From the NCBI GenBank assembly GCA_032164245.1, contig JAVMKO010000006.1, forward strand, positions 201,001-265,000: a stretch of DNA of 64,000 bases. Reading direction: 5' to 3'. The DNA is from Sternotherus odoratus (lineage: Eukaryota; Chordata; Testudines; Kinosternidae). Position numbers and translations under genes: made by a program. The notes beneath the pieces are model-generated. The model made no database searches. It saw nothing but the letters and a program-made list of their open reading frames with translations, and was not told the DNA's origin. Below, piece after piece: positions 1 to 11,741 of this stretch; position 1 is the stretch's first letter; each line of letters starts with the position of its first letter.

Positions 1-692
1 CGCCCAGAAGGGTCTAGTGGCAGAGAATGACTGCACGGGGATGTGGGATGCTGGGGTCATCCAACCTCCGTTAAATTATCCCCTGCACACCTGCTGGGGC
101 ACAGAGTATGTAATAAATTATGCTGCTTCTCTCTCCCACCCCTCCTGGGGGAGGGGATGTCCCCAGGCTCAGCTGTGTTGAGGGAAGCCCCAAGCAGCAC
201 GGCTCCAGCAGACACAGTGTAATCCTGGGGTCATGGAGGGAGTGCAGGGCTGGGCAGGGGCAAAGTGGAGGGGTCGCTTTGCTCACAGTTGGTTGGTGCA
301 AAGGTTGGGGTGAACTCACTGCCACTGGTCCAGGGAGGGATGCCTCACACTGACTGGGGCATGAGAAGGAATTTCCACTGGCCGCATGGGACCAAGGAGC
401 ACAGATTATCTGCAGAGGGAGGTGCTGCCTAGAAGCTGTAATGGGCACATCCAGCACAGCTCCCCCGGGCCGTTATTGCACCCTGCAATGAGCACATGGG
501 GTGTAGCTGTCCTTGCCCAGTGCCCAGAGACGTTGCCCATGAAAACGCACCAGTCCTGTGGGATTTACAGTCCAAGGCAGATCCCTGACTCCATGTTCGC
601 AGGATTCGGTTGCTCTGGTTAGGGTTAACAGGGGGTGAGTGTGTGATGCTGGCTGAAGGGTGGGGCAGGGGAAGGATAAAGTAGAATCATGC
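1..692. other. Unassigned sequence, no gene seen
   Basis: I see no recognisable coding motif, RNA gene or repeat boundary. The short open frames on both strands are proline-, serine- and glycine-rich and overlap one another, as expected of chance frames in GC-rich DNA. Confidence 0.5.
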
Positions 693-1477
693 TGTCATAA
701 GTGTGGAGTGTTGTTTTGCCTGTATAGGGTTAACTTTACCTGAGAGAGGGTGACGTAGAGGCCCCATCCCATGAGGCAGGGAGGAGGGAGGGCTAGTTTC
801 AGTTTCCCTCCGTCCCAGCTTTGGGCCAGACCCATTTCTTTGCTCTCTAGCTATGGAGGGCAAGACTTCTATTTTTTCCTTCCTATATTCATAAGTAGCT
901 GAATTGTAAGTAACATTGATTTTTCATAAGCTTGTGCCTGGTCTAGGGTGTCGCTACCCTCTCGGGGAGAAATCTGGAGGGAGGGGTAGGAAACCTTATC
1001 TGTAAAGTGTATTAGCTGTAAGTTGTTCTCTTTTCTTTATTAAACCTTTTTAGTTATAAAAAGTGTTTGGTTATTCTCATAAAGGAATCCTAGCTTTGGA
1101 TGGGGCAGCTCATGGTTAGGGAGGGCTGTGTTGGAATCTGTCTGCTTTCAGGTTGGAAGGGGAGGGGGAAGAGGATTGTGTCTCCTAGGTGGAAGGGACA
1201 CTGGAGTTAAGTCTCTGTGTGTTTTTTTTTCTCCCAGACCGAAAGGGAGGGGTCGGGAGGGTTACTCTCGGGGGGGAGTCAAGGTTCCCTACCCCATAGT
1301 CTTGGGGTAATTACTGAGTGGTGGCAGCTTGGTCCCCATTTCCCTATTGTTAGAGTGTGGGTTTTGGGGGTGAAAAGACTTAACTTAGGCTGGGGAAACA
1401 GTTTATAGTTAAGGGACAATAGAAGAGTCCCTCCTCTGTACCCCGGTGTCCAGGGAGAGGGAATAGACACTCTTACA
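693..1477 (+). mobile_element. Solo LTR, TGTCATAAGTG family (subfamily A)
   Basis: This 785-bp unit begins TGTCATAAGTG and ends CTCTTACA, so it has the TG...CA ends of an LTR. It is flanked by a perfect 5-bp TSD, CATGC, at 688-692 and 1478-1482. A promoter- or processing-like block lies at 1037-1063, where TTATTAAACC is followed by TATAAAAAG; the same block occurs in the related minus-strand copy at 51659-52439. No internal retroviral or retrotransposon region adjoins it, so it is a solo LTR left by recombination between two LTRs. Whether the parent was an endogenous retrovirus or a gypsy-type element cannot be told from the LTR alone. Confidence 0.85.
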
Positions 1478-1482
1478 CATGC

Positions 1483-3429
1483 ACTGGTTCTCTTTTACTG
1501 ACAGTGTTTAAAACCTGGCTGCGCACTAAGTGTTAGCTGGACCATCCCACACGACTATTAATGTCCTGATGCTCCTGTAAGGGTGTTGTCCTGTGTTTGC
1601 CTGGAGGGAGACACTAGTGCCCCAGGGCAGTCAGTGTCTCTGGCTTGACACAACAGGCTGTATCAAATGCATGCAGTGAGCACTGAAAACCCAGTCCCTC
1701 GGTCCCAGTCCCTCAGCTCCACTCACCGTCATGCCCACGGGCAGCTGGAGCAGCTAGGGGCCAGCCACACTGGCCACTGCTGAAGTAGCCCTGGGCAACT
1801 GGCCCCGGGCGTGTGCGAGCGTCAGTCTTGTGGGCCTCCTGGGGCCAGCCTGACCAGTAGTGTTCCTAGAGCAGCCCCTGAGGCTCGCTAGAGAGCCACT
1901 GGCTGCTCCAGTAGCAAACCATGTGGCTGGTCCCGGGGCCACACCCTGGACTGATGATTGGGTGCTCCCTGAAGCTAGCTGCACTTGCCGCTGATTGGGA
2001 GGCACCAGCTGTGTGGGGCAACCTTAGCAGTGCCTGATGCAGCTGGCCCCAGAAGAGTCACTGGCCACAGGGCCACTCGAGCAGTGGCCGGTATGGCTGG
2101 CTCCTGGACAGGGCCTGCGACTGTGTCTTGGGCGGTCCCAGGGAACAGCTGCACTGGCTGTGGCTTTGGCGGCTCCCAGAGCTGCCTGGGACCCCCCGAG
2201 CAGTGGACTGGCCCTGGGGACCTTCCGATCAGGTGGCGGCCCTGGAGTCAGCTGCACCAGCCACTGCAGAAGCCATGGAAGTAGCAGAAAGTCACAGAAT
2301 CTGATTTCAGAATTGTGGGCTTACCTAGCTCCAGATCGCTCAGTGTTGCCTGGATAATTAATCTCTAGCCATAATTTAACAGTCTATTTTGGTCTAGGCC
2401 TCAGCCAGGCACCAGGTGCTCAGCTGGGCTTGGCTAGTTTTATTTTCCTGTGAGTTCCCAGGTTGCTATTGTGGCAGAAAAGCTCCAGGTCCACACGATT
2501 GATGCGGCATGTTTTGAAAATGGCTCTGCTGGTTTAAATAAGCCTGATCCACCCGTTGTAAAGAGGTGCCGGACCCGGATTCCCTGGGGAACCCTTGAGT
2601 CACCAAGTGAATGTAAAAGCTAGACCAGAAGGGTTTTCATGTTCACCCCCAGCCCCTTCCCGGCACATACTGTGCTGTGTAATGAGCCATCAGTCCTAGA
2701 CAGCCATACCAGCTGGTTAGACAAAATGCTGCCTTCTCCACCTCAAGGATCTGTGCCAACAGCAAGACCCATGACTGTGACTAATACACCCCTTTGCATT
2801 GCAGTGGAAAGCAGATTATGTCTCTGGCGAGGTGGCCATGGGCAGCTTCAAGCACATTAAACACAAATGAATGCTTTAAATAATAAAATCACAAAATGGG
2901 AGTCCTAGGATTTCGGTATCGACAGCTGGTGCAGCAAATCAACTGGGCACTTTATTTATTTTTGAACCAACGTGTTGATCTGCTTTCATACTCAGTCTGC
3001 CATTGGCTGGGTTTAGGCTAAATTAGCCCTTTTACTAAACATGAAAACACAAGAGAATTCACTCTTGGCAGCAGGTTGAGAATCTTTAGACAAAAAAGCA
3101 CCATGAGCATCAGCTGGAGCCTGGGCTGCTGTGACTCATGAAGCTCAAAGCCCAGCTACTAAAGTCAGGGTTTATTGAAAGTCAGGTATTTAACCCTAAC
3201 AAAATATGTTTTAATACAGTCCAAGCGCCTCCTGTATAATACAGGCCATGACATTTCACCCCACGACCCTAGACTGAGCCCAATGACTTTACTTTTGCTG
3301 AAGCCAGAAAAGCTTTCATCTAACTAAACTGTTGTGTGCCACAGGCAGAGAGCAAAGTGGGGTGCGAAAGTGCCCACGGCCCCTGTGATGGCTGGGAAAG
3401 GGTTAGGTGAGACATGCCGAGATGGTCCT
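1483..3429. other. Unassigned; GC-rich degenerate repeat tract at 1740-2290
   Basis: The 1740-2290 part is GC-rich and made of loosely repeated words around AGCTGCACTGGC, CTGGCCCC and GAGCAGTGG, ending near GAAGTAGCAGAAAGTCACAG at 2276. It resembles an eroded minisatellite. Frames in it (for example 1985-2284) are low-complexity and unlikely to be real. The rest shows nothing I recognise. Confidence 0.4.
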
Positions 3430-3625
3430 GGAAGGGGATCCCCACTTCAGGCTGCACAGAAAGGCAAAACCCCCAAAGTCCTCGCCAACCTGACCTGAGG
3501 GGGAACCCCCCAACCTGATGATCAGTTAGACCCGGCCCGGCCCGTGAACAAGAGCCAGCAGCCAGGCATCTAGAAAGAGGCTTTGGAGCACTGGTCCACC
3601 CTGTCCAGTGTCCCATCTCCAGCTG
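3430..3625 (+). repeat. Interspersed repeat copy, family shared with 17745-17860 and 26530-26745
   Basis: The order of short blocks matches the other two copies: CAAAGTC..GCCAA..TGACCTG, then ATCAGTTAGACCC, a GAGC/AGC stretch with CCAG..GGCAT, then CCAGTGTCCCA.CTCCAGC. I do not recognise protein motifs, so it may be an old LINE tail or a SINE. Confidence 0.5.
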
Positions 3626-5532
3626 CACCCTTCAGATTTGCTGAAGTTTGACCAACCCTTCTCAGTAACTAGATTTTTGTTCGTTCCTGTATAATTCTGA
3701 CTGTCCCTTTTTAGTATCTTCTCTGTTTTCATATTATCATTCTAACCAAGATTGTTAGGAATGCTGAGCACAGTATTCTACATGTGGGCTTACTAGACAA
3801 GAGGTTCAAAACACTGCAAAGCAAGAAGGTCATATACCAGCTCGCCGTAGGCATTACAACCCCCCCTGCATTTTTGTCACCACATTAACCAAGTTTTGTA
3901 AACACACAAAAGTTAATTTTTACACAGCTAAAGGAGAACAGTTGCAGACTGACTTGCTATTTGAAAACTATTAGAAAATCCAACACAGTCGAATGTTTTG
4001 GGTAACATTTGGAACTTGAATACTTGGCAACTTTTCAGTTTTTATGCAAATGAAAAATCACGTTTTTTCACAACTGTAATTTTAACAGTTCCTACCATTT
4101 CCTATGACTGAAATTAACATCTGTTTAGCCAACCCAAAATGTAGTTTTCTTTAATGTAGATTTTGGTGGTTCATCACCAATAACCCCAAATACCAAACAG
4201 GTCTGGTCACTCTGTTTTGTAGACAGTACATGGATACAGTACTATACAGGCCGTTTTATTACAGAGTACCCCTGGTCTCCATGGGCCGCTACTCAAATTG
4301 ACGCTCTTGGCTAGCAAGATGCAGTCAACAGGGAGCAGAGCAATGAGCCTTGGATTTGTTATTCTGTCTTTCCATGGTCATGTCTCTTAACACAACTGCA
4401 GGGAAACTAGCACAGCCCTTGGCTCTTCAGTGGGCCTTCTTCTAGGCTGCACTGCTGCTTGGCAGGTCAGCCTCTCCCTGGCTCTCTCTACACCCTCTTG
4501 GGCCTTCAGGTGGAGTCCACATGTGTGTCAAAGGATCCAGGGGTTGAGATTGGCCTGGGAGGGTGACTGGCTCACAGATAGCTTGGCTGTCTGGACACAC
4601 CAACTTCTGGCCCCTTCTGCAGGTGACAGGGTCTCAGTGGGCTAAGGGACTGACTGTGGGGACCACCAGCAGGAACACCTGCGAATGCCGACTGGTCATT
4701 TTGGGGCTAGGTGAGGACTGGGATTGAAGAGGGTAAATCCTAAGACCAAACCATCCTTGGGCTCACAGTGCCAAACAACAATAGCCACTGTATTTACTAC
4801 TTCACAATTTTACTTTTATCTCCAACGCCACGTGACCCTATTGACACCGAAATTCTTGTCACATACAGTAAAGGGGTTTGTATCCTCTGTCACCATGTCA
4901 GTACATTGGAGTGCTCATTAGACAGGAAGAGTCCTTAGCTCCCACGCATGGAACTTGTCCTATTGATTCAAAGACTCTACCTTCATTTTTCCAGGAGTCT
5001 CTGGTTTCTTATTTCAAAGCAGAATTTCCAGCAAAGGGGCTTGTCTTCAGTAACTGTCACTTTGTTACCTTAATTTTATGCTTGTTCTAAACCAAGAGAA
5101 TTGCAGACATTACCCGTGTAATGAACTGTTTTTATCTCCGTTACCAAATACTCTGAGTTCCATTTGTCTCCTTTTAAATTTGCAGCTTCAGCAGTTTCAG
5201 GCTGTATCTCAATCTACAATAGCAACTAGCCAGCTCCTTCACTTCTTTGCATATCTGTAGTCTTTACATCTTTTAATCCTTTGTCACAATTTCATTTTTC
5301 TATGTGCTACACATCCTTGACAAATCAATGAGGCTCACGTTTCTGATTCGCAGAGATACCTATATAGGCTAGGAATGCATTACAAAGCAATAGGTTGCAG
5401 TTGTGCTGTATACAGATAGGTTCAGTGAGAGAAATCCTCAGTGCTATACAAGCCACCCACCTATGCCGGTAGACACCTGGCAGAGGAGGGAATAAAATTC
5501 TGAACAGACTATCACAAAGGAGCAAAGATATA
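3626..5532. other. Unassigned sequence, no gene seen
   Basis: AT-rich in 3880-4200 and 4720-5340. No conserved motif, no splice-flanked open frame that looks like an exon, and no repeat boundary that I can define. Confidence 0.4.
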
Positions 5533-5821
5533 ATCATAGAATATCAGGGTTGGAAGGGACCTCAGGAGGTATCTAGTCCAACCCTCTGCTCAAAGCAGGA
5601 CCAACCCCAACTCAATCATCGCAGCCAGGACTTTGTCAAGCCTGACCTTAAAAACCTCTAAGGAAGGAGATTCCACCACCTCCCTAGGGAACCCATTCCA
5701 GTGCTTCACCACCCTCCCAGTGAAAATGCTTTTCCTAATATCCAACCTAAACATCCCCCACTGCAACTTGAGATCATTCCTACTTATTCTGTCATCTGGT
5801 ACCCCTGAGAATAGTCTAGAT

Positions 5822-6967
5822 CAGCGGTCGCCAACCGGTGGTCCGCGGGAAAATTTTAGTGGTCCGCGGTGCCGGGCTCCCTCATGGCCGCCCCTCTGGG
5901 CAGGCAAGAGGCTGCGGGCGCCTGTCCCGCCCCGTCCCCGTCGGCCAGCAAGCGCTGGCTCGCTACTGCCTCCCGTCTCACGCCGTGCCGCTGGAGCCGG
6001 GGAGGGGGGGCTGCGCTGAGCCGCGCCGCTGAGGCCGGGGGGCCGAGCCGTGCCGCACTGCTGAGGCCGCGCCGCTGAAGCCGGGGGTCCGCGCCGCTGA
6101 GGCAACGCCGCTGAGGCCAGGGGTCCGCGCCGCGCCGCTGAGGCCGGGGGTCCGAGCCGCGCCGTGCCGCTGAGGCTGGGGGGAGGGGGGAGGCCGCGCC
6201 GCGCCGCGCCGCTGAGGCCGGGGGGTCCGAGCCGCACCGCACCCCTGAGGCTGGGGGGAGGGGGGTCCGAGCCGCGCCGCTGGAGCCGGGGGAGGGGGGG
6301 GGGCGTTCGAGCTGGGGGGGGCTGAGCCGCGCCGGGCTGCTGAGGCCGGGGGTCCGAGCCGCGCCGTGCCGCTGAGGCTGGGGGGAGGGGGGGCCGCGCT
6401 GAGGCCGGGGGGAGGGGGGTCCGAGCCGCGCCGCTGAGGCCGGGGGGGGGGGGGCGCTACGCCGCTGAGGCCGGGGGGAGGGGGGTCCGAGCCGCGCCGC
6501 GCCGCTGAGGCCGGGGGGAGGGGGGTCTGAGCCGCGCCGCTGAGGCCGGGGGGTCCGAGCCGCGCCACGCCGCTGAGGCCGGGGGGAGGGGGGTCCGAGC
6601 TGCGCCGCTGGAGCCGGGGGAGGGGGGGAGCGCGCCGTTCGAGCTCGGGGGGGCCGCGCCGCTGAGGCCGGGGGTCCGAGCCTCGCCGTGCCGCTGAGGC
6701 TGGGGGGGGGGGTCCGCGCCGCGCCGCTGAGGCCGGGGGGAGGAGGGTCCGAGCCGCGCTGCTGAGGCCGGGAGGAGGGGAGGGCCAAGCCGCGCCGCCG
6801 GAGCCGGGGGAGCGCGCCGTTCGAGCCGGGGGGGGGGGGGAGGGAGCCGCGCCGCGCTGCTGAGGCCGGGGGGGGGGGGAGGCACGCCGCATCGGTCGAG
6901 CCGGGGGGGGGGCCCCACGCCGCGCCACTTTAGTGGTCCCTGAGGACCAAAAGGTTGGTGACCACTG
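5822..6967. mobile_element. Non-autonomous hAT-type DNA transposon with GC-rich core
   Basis: The element has a perfect 8-bp TSD, GTCTAGAT, at 5814-5821 and 6968-6975. Its ends are inverted repeats: CAGCGGTCGCCAACC on the left, and CAGTGGTCACCAACC when the right end is read on the opposite strand. An 8-bp TSD with CAG...CTG ends is the hAT superfamily pattern. No transposase is present. The interior is a CpG- and G-rich minisatellite. It lies inside the CR1 3' segment, so it is younger than that CR1. The minus-strand frames of 310 and 333 residues across it are Pro/Ala/Arg low-complexity translations of the repeat and should not be taken as genes. Confidence 0.9.
6000..6900. repeat. GC-rich minisatellite inside the hAT-type element
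   Basis: Variable units of roughly 30-60 bp are built from GCCGCGCCGCTGAGGCCGG followed by a G-run and GGTCCGAGCC. Runs of 5-12 G recur on the plus strand, so G-quadruplex formation is plausible. The density of CpG resembles a CpG island. Unit boundaries are irregular, suggesting repeated slippage or unequal exchange. Confidence 0.85.
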
Positions 6968-7095
6968 GTCTAGATCCATCCTGTTTGGAACCCCCTCTCA
7001 GGTATTTGATAGCAGCTATCAAATCTCCCCTCATTCTTCTCCTCTGTAGACTGAAAACCACAGTTCCCTAAGCCTCTCCTCAGAAGTCATGTGTT

Positions 7096-7317
7096 TCAGA
7101 ACCTTAATTCTGTTGCCCTCCTCTGGACTCTTTCCAATTTTTCCACATCTTTCTTGTAGTGTGGGCCCCAAAACTGGACACAGTACTCCAGATGAAGCCT
7201 GACCAATGTCGAATAAAGGGGAACAATGATGTCACTCAATCTGCTGGCAATGCCCCGACTTATACAGCCCAATATGCCATTAGCCTTCTTGGCAACAAGG
7301 GCAGACTGTTGACTCAT
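7096..7317 (-). pseudogene. CR1 reverse transcriptase C-terminal fragment
   Basis: The 73-residue frame reads [20 protein letters not shown] at its start, then [20 protein letters not shown], then a stretch with [20 protein letters not shown] and VQRRAT. These are the thumb/C-terminal motifs of CR1 polymerase, seen in the other copies here (9278-10459 and 20621-20947). The frame is lost after ATELRF, where the sequence moves into the 3' end of the element. It is a fragment without a catalytic site. Confidence 0.85.
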
Positions 7318-7627
7318 ATTCAGTGTCTCGTTGCGCTCAATGGGTAGTGATCAATGGCTCCATGTCTAGTTGGCAGCCGGTATCAAGCGGAGTGCCCCAA
7401 GGGTCAGTCCTGGGGCTGGTTTTATTCAATATCTTTATCAATGATCTGGAGGATGACGTGGACTGCACCCTCAGCAAGTTTGCAGATGACACTAAACTGG
7501 GAGGAGTGGTAGATACACTGGAGGGTAGGGATAGGATACAGAGGGACCTAGACAAATTAGAGGACTAGGCCAAAATAAATATGATGAGGTTCAATAAGGA
7601 GAAGTGCAGAGTCCTGCACTTAGGATG

Positions 7628-8355
7628 TGTGGCGGGGTGACCACCCGCCCCCTACCGGAAGGGGCTTGGAAAAGTCCCAAAAGGGGTTTAAAACAGTCAG
7701 GGAGGGGGCTGTGGCCAGAAGCCTGCAAACTCCCAGGCTGATTGGGAGTTAGGCTCAGCTGGGCGGCCACGCCCCAAACACTCCCAGCCAGGGTATAAAG
7801 GCTGGGAGGCAGGGCCCTAGAGAGAGGCAGGCTCCTCTGCATTCAGAGGGAGACAGGCCTAGCTGCAGGAGCTGAGCCAGGTACCTGGGTTAGGGCAGAG
7901 CTGGGGCAGGGCAGAAGGAGCTGGGTGGGCTCTAGCCACGAGCCCCAGGCCTCCGGGCCTGATACAAGGCCCGACCCACAAGTACCAGGGTTGCAGGGAG
8001 CAGCCCAGGGCTGGAGATAGCGACAGCAGGCCAACCCTCCTTGCCTGTGATGAGAAGCCATGATACTGCAGTCCGCCCCAGTGAGCGGGGGCAAGTGGAG
8101 ACTGACAGTGGCACACTCTGAGGCGAGGTGGGAATAGGGGGTAGAGGGTTCCCCTGGGGAGGGGAGACCCTCACACTAAGGGGGTACTGCAGGGTTGCAG
8201 CACCCACAGTTGGAGGGCACCGGGGTCCGGGAGGGACACGGGGCCAGCAAAGGAGCGGGGCATCAACCTGCGGAGGGCGCTCTGGACGCTGAAGGAGCTG
8301 ATTCCCCAGACGACCAGCGGGAGGCGCCGCGGGGGTGAGTGGTGACCCTGTTACA
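7628..8355 (+). mobile_element. Solo LTR, TGTGGCGGGG family
   Basis: This 728-bp unit starts TGTGGCGGGGTGACC and ends GACCCTGTTACA. It has a perfect 5-bp TSD, GGATG, at 7623-7627 and 8356-8360. Removing it rejoins the CR1 sequence without loss, as comparison with the intact stretch near 52710 shows. A TATA box lies at 7794-7800. Only an LTR remains, with no coding region. The family resembles the LTR at 14587-15088, which also starts TGTGGC and ends with ACCCTGTT.CA. Confidence 0.9.
7794..7800 (+). promoter_or_regulatory. TATA box of the solo LTR
   Basis: TATAAAG sits about 165 bp into the LTR, a usual place for the U3 promoter. Activity is unknown. Confidence 0.45.
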
Positions 8356-8478
8356 GGATGGAAGAATCCCATGCACTGCTTCAGACTAGGGACCAAATGG
8401 CTAGGCAGCAGTTCTGCAGAAAAGGACCTAGGGATTACAGTGGATGAGAAGCTGGATATGAGTCAACAGTGTATCCTT

Positions 8479-8937
8479 GTTTCTGTGTGTGTGTGTCCAG
8501 GGGCTGTTGGGGTGTGGGGGTGGAGGTGGTCCAGCCCTGTCATGGACAAGCCTACTGATGAAGAGGAGTTTATTTGGACACGGTGGAGTGTCCTTGAAGT
8601 TCCAGCTCCACCTGCCAGCTAAGTTTCTAACTTTAATAGGCTGATTTAGAGGGCTGTGAGCTCAAACAAATCATCCCTATGATTTCCAGTCTCCGACTCT
8701 TCTCTCTCCAAGTCTTTCCTACACCCGCTAGAGTCTGTCTAGCGCCATCCATTGCTCGTGTTACACAGATGCCCCTAACTCACTGCCTATGGCTAAGGTT
8801 CACATCTTCCTTACAGTTCACAGCCTGAATAAAGTGAATAAACGACAATGCTTCGCAGAAGCCTGCCTCAATTAGGGGGGAAGGTGGGAGAAATGTTCTT
8901 CCTGGGCATGGACGTGTCCTCCAGCCACGACGGCAGA
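8479..8937. other. Unassigned spacer between two CR1 copies
   Basis: It begins with a short TG microsatellite near 8482-8498. No coding motif is seen. Confidence 0.4.
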
Positions 8938-9277
8938 TGAACATAAGAACGGCCGTACTGGGTCAGACCAATGGTTGATCTAGCTCAATATCTGGTCTAC
9001 TGACAGTGGCTAATGCCAGGTGCCCCGGAGTGAGTGAACCTAACAGGTAATGATCAAGTGATCTCTCTCCTGCCGTCCATCACCCCCCTCTGACAAACAG
9101 AGGCTAGGGACACCATTACTTACCCATCCTGGCTAATAGCCATTAATGGACTTAACCTCCATGAATTTATCTAGTTCTCTTTTAAACCCTGTTCTAGTCC
9201 TACCCTTCACAGCCTCCTCAAGCAAGGAGTTCCATGGGTTGACTGTGCGCTATGTGAAGAACTTCCTTTTATTTGTT

Positions 9278-11150
9278 TTAAACCTGCTGCCCACTAATTT
9301 CATTGGGTGCCCCCCTAGTTCTTATATTATGGGAACAAATAAATAACTTTTCCTTATTCACTTTCTCCTTACCACTCATGATTTTATATACCTCTATCAT
9401 ATCCCCCCTTAGTCTCCTCTTTTCCAAGCTAAAAAGTCCTAGCCTCTTTAATCTTTCCTCATATGGGACCCATTCCAAGCCCCTAATCATTTTAGTTGCC
9501 CTTCTCTGAACCTTTTCTAATGCCAATACATCCTTTTTGAGATGAAGAGACCACATTTGTACACAGTATTCAAGATGTGGGCGCACCATAAATTTGTATA
9601 AGGGCAATAAGATATTCTCCATCTTATTCTCTATCCCTTTTTTAATGATTCCTAACATCCTGTTTGCATTTTTGACTGCCGCTACACACTGCATGGACGT
9701 CTTTAGAGAACTATCCATGATGACTTCAAGATCCTTTTCCTGATTAGTTGTAGCTAAATTAGCTCCCATCAAATTGTATATATAGTTGGGGTTATTTTTT
9801 CCACTGTTCATTACTTTACATTTATCCACATTAAATTTCATTTGTAATTTTGTTGCCCAATCACTTAGTTTTGTGAGATCTTTTTGAAGTTCTTCACAGT
9901 CTGCTTTGGTCTTCACTATCATGAACAGTTTAGTATCATCTGCAAACTTTGACACCTCACTGTTTACCCCTTCCTCCAAATCATTTATAAATAAGTTGAA
10001 TAGGATTGGTCCTAGGACTGACCCTTGGGGAACACCACTAGTTACCCCTCTCCATTCAGAAAATTTACCATTTATTCCTACTCTTTGTTCCCTGTCTTTT
10101 AACCAGTTCTCAATCCATAAAAGGATCTTCCCTCTTATCCCATGGGAACTTAATTTACGTAAGAGCCTTTGGTGTGGGACCTTGTTAAAGGCTTTCTGGA
10201 AATCTAAGTACACTACGTCCACTGGATCCCCCTTGTCCAGATGTTTGTTGATCCCTTCAAATAACTCTAATAGATTAGTAAGGCATGATTTACCTTTACA
10301 GAAACCATGTTGACTTTTGCCCAACAATTTATGTTCTTCTATGTGCCTGACAATTTTATTCTTTACCATTGTTTCAACTAATTTGCCTGATATAGACGTT
10401 AGACTTACTGGTCTGTAATTGCTGGGATCACCTCTTGAGCCCTTTTTAAAAATTGGCATTACATTAGCTATCTTTCAGTCGTTAGGCACAGAAGCCAATT
10501 TAAAGGATAGGTTACAAACCCTAGTTAATAGTTCCGCAATTTCACATTTCATGAACTCTCGGGTGAATGCCATCTGGTCCCGGTGACTTGTTACAGTTAA
10601 GTTTATCAATTAGTTCCAAAACCTCCTCTCGTGACACTTCAATCCGCGACAGTTCCACAGATTTGTCACCTACAAAAGACAGCTCCGGTTTGGGAATCTC
10701 CCTAACATCTTCAGCTGTGAAGACTGAAGCAAAAAATTCATTTAGTTTCTCCGCAATGACTTTATCGTTTTTAAGTGCTCCTTTTGTATTTCTATTGTCC
10801 AGGGGCCACACTGGTTGTTTAGCAGACTTCCTGCTTCTGATGTATTTAAAAAAACATTTTATTATTACCCTTTGAATTTTTGGCTAGCTGTTCTTCAAAC
10901 TCTAGTTTGGCTTTTCTTATATTTTTACACTTAATTTGGCAGTGTTTATGCTCCTTTCTAGTTACTTCACTAGGATTTGACTTTTTATCTCTCACTGCTT
11001 CTTTACATGGTTTTTAAGCCGCGGTGGCTCTTTTTTTAGTTCTTTGACTTTGTTTTTTATTTTGGGGTATACATTTAAATTGGGCCTCTATTATGGTGTC
11101 TTTGAAAAGTGTCCATGCAGCTTGCAGGGATTTCAGTTTAGACACTTTAC
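9278..11150 (-). pseudogene. CR1 ORF2 reverse transcriptase domain
   Basis: The N-terminal part at 10811-10542 contains LNEFFASVFTAEDVREIP and NKSPGPDGIHPRV. A frame change follows, then a TGA at 10475-10477, just before the 393-residue frame at 10459-9278. That frame carries NYRPVSLTS, HGFCKGKSCLTNLLE, motif A (VVYLDFQKAFNKVPH), motif B ([15 protein letters not shown]), motif C (KFADDTKLF) with both catalytic Asp, and a C-terminal YCVQMWSLHLKKDV / VQRRATKMI stretch. All catalytic residues of the palm are kept, which points to a fairly recent copy. The linker at 11038-11150 adjoins the LTR insertion. Confidence 0.9.
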
Positions 11151-11154
11151 CTAT

Positions 11155-11737
11155 TGTGGCAAAGCTTTGGCCTTGTCTCTGTGGGTACTGCACTTCCAGG
11201 CGGTTTGTGCTAGCCTCAGAGGCTCACTGTGATTAGTTAGGGGAGGTAGAAAGGGGGGAGCCTGGGCCCACCCTCTACTCTGGGCTCCAGTCCAGGGACC
11301 CTAATAGTATCAGCTAAGATGGCTGACTTAGGCACCAAACACAATACAATTCCCTGGGCTACTTCCCCACAGCAGTCCCCACTTCTTCAAACTTCTCTTC
11401 ACCTTTACCTCAAGTCTCCTTCCGTGCATATATGTTGTCTACCACTCAGTCTCACCAACAGCACAACCTCCTCTCACAGCTCCTGACACCCACACCCACC
11501 TGACTAACTAGAAGGGTTTTTAACTGGTTTCAGCCAGTCCCTGATTGGCTTCAGGTGTCCCAATCAGGCTAGCTATTTCTACTGCCTTCTAGAATCTTCT
11601 TAATTGGCCCCAGATGTCTTGATTGGCCTGGAGTAGCCTTTGTTTGGCTATCCAGGGAACAGAGACCTGCATATCCTGAGGCTGATATACCTGCCTTCCA
11701 GCACTCTCCTATACCCTTCTGGTCTGACTCCGTCACA
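11155..11737 (-). mobile_element. Solo LTR inside the CR1
   Basis: A 583-bp unit with TG...CA ends: plus strand TGTGGCAAAGC to CTCCGTCACA. It is flanked by CTAT at 11151-11154 and 11738-11741; one extra T is shared, so the duplication may be 5 bp. Orientation is inferred from the reverse complement, which starts TGTGACGGAG and resembles the TGTGGC-type LTRs at 7628 and 14587. Its last 80 bases recur at 26830-26909. It interrupts the linker between CR1 endonuclease and polymerase and is therefore younger than that CR1. Confidence 0.8.
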
Positions 11738-11741
11738 CTAT

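Larger units (their letters stand above)
5533..7321 (-). mobile_element. CR1 LINE, 3' segment of a twin-primed copy
   Basis: The minus strand carries the end of a CR1 reverse transcriptase frame and its 3' tail. The tail ends at 5533 in the form ATCATAGAATATCAGGG (plus-strand reading), the usual CR1 3' end. The segment is split by a hAT-type element at 5822-6967. Its 5' limit near 7321 abuts, in the opposite orientation, the upstream part of the same element (7318-8478). The two parts meet at the same coding position, Met-Ser-Gln-Gln, which is what 5' inversion during retrotransposition produces. Confidence 0.85.
7318..8478 (+). pseudogene. CR1 reverse transcriptase, inverted 5' segment of the twin-primed copy
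   Basis: On the plus strand the sequence encodes the central part of a CR1 polymerase: [20 protein letters not shown] (motif B) and [19 protein letters not shown] with the catalytic FADD (motif C) up to 7568. A stop replaces Trp after DKLED. The frame resumes beyond the LTR at 8356 and ends near LDITVDEK-like and LDMSQQ residues at 8450-8478. That end point is the same residue at which the minus-strand segment 5533-7321 starts. The orientation and order match an inverted 5' end joined to the 3' part of the same transcript. Confidence 0.85.

Noticed and set aside
5856..6979. Minus-strand frames of 310, 333 and 153 residues, Pro/Ala/Arg-rich
   Set aside because: They overlap in different phases and translate a GC-rich minisatellite inside a hAT-type element; no domain or codon structure.
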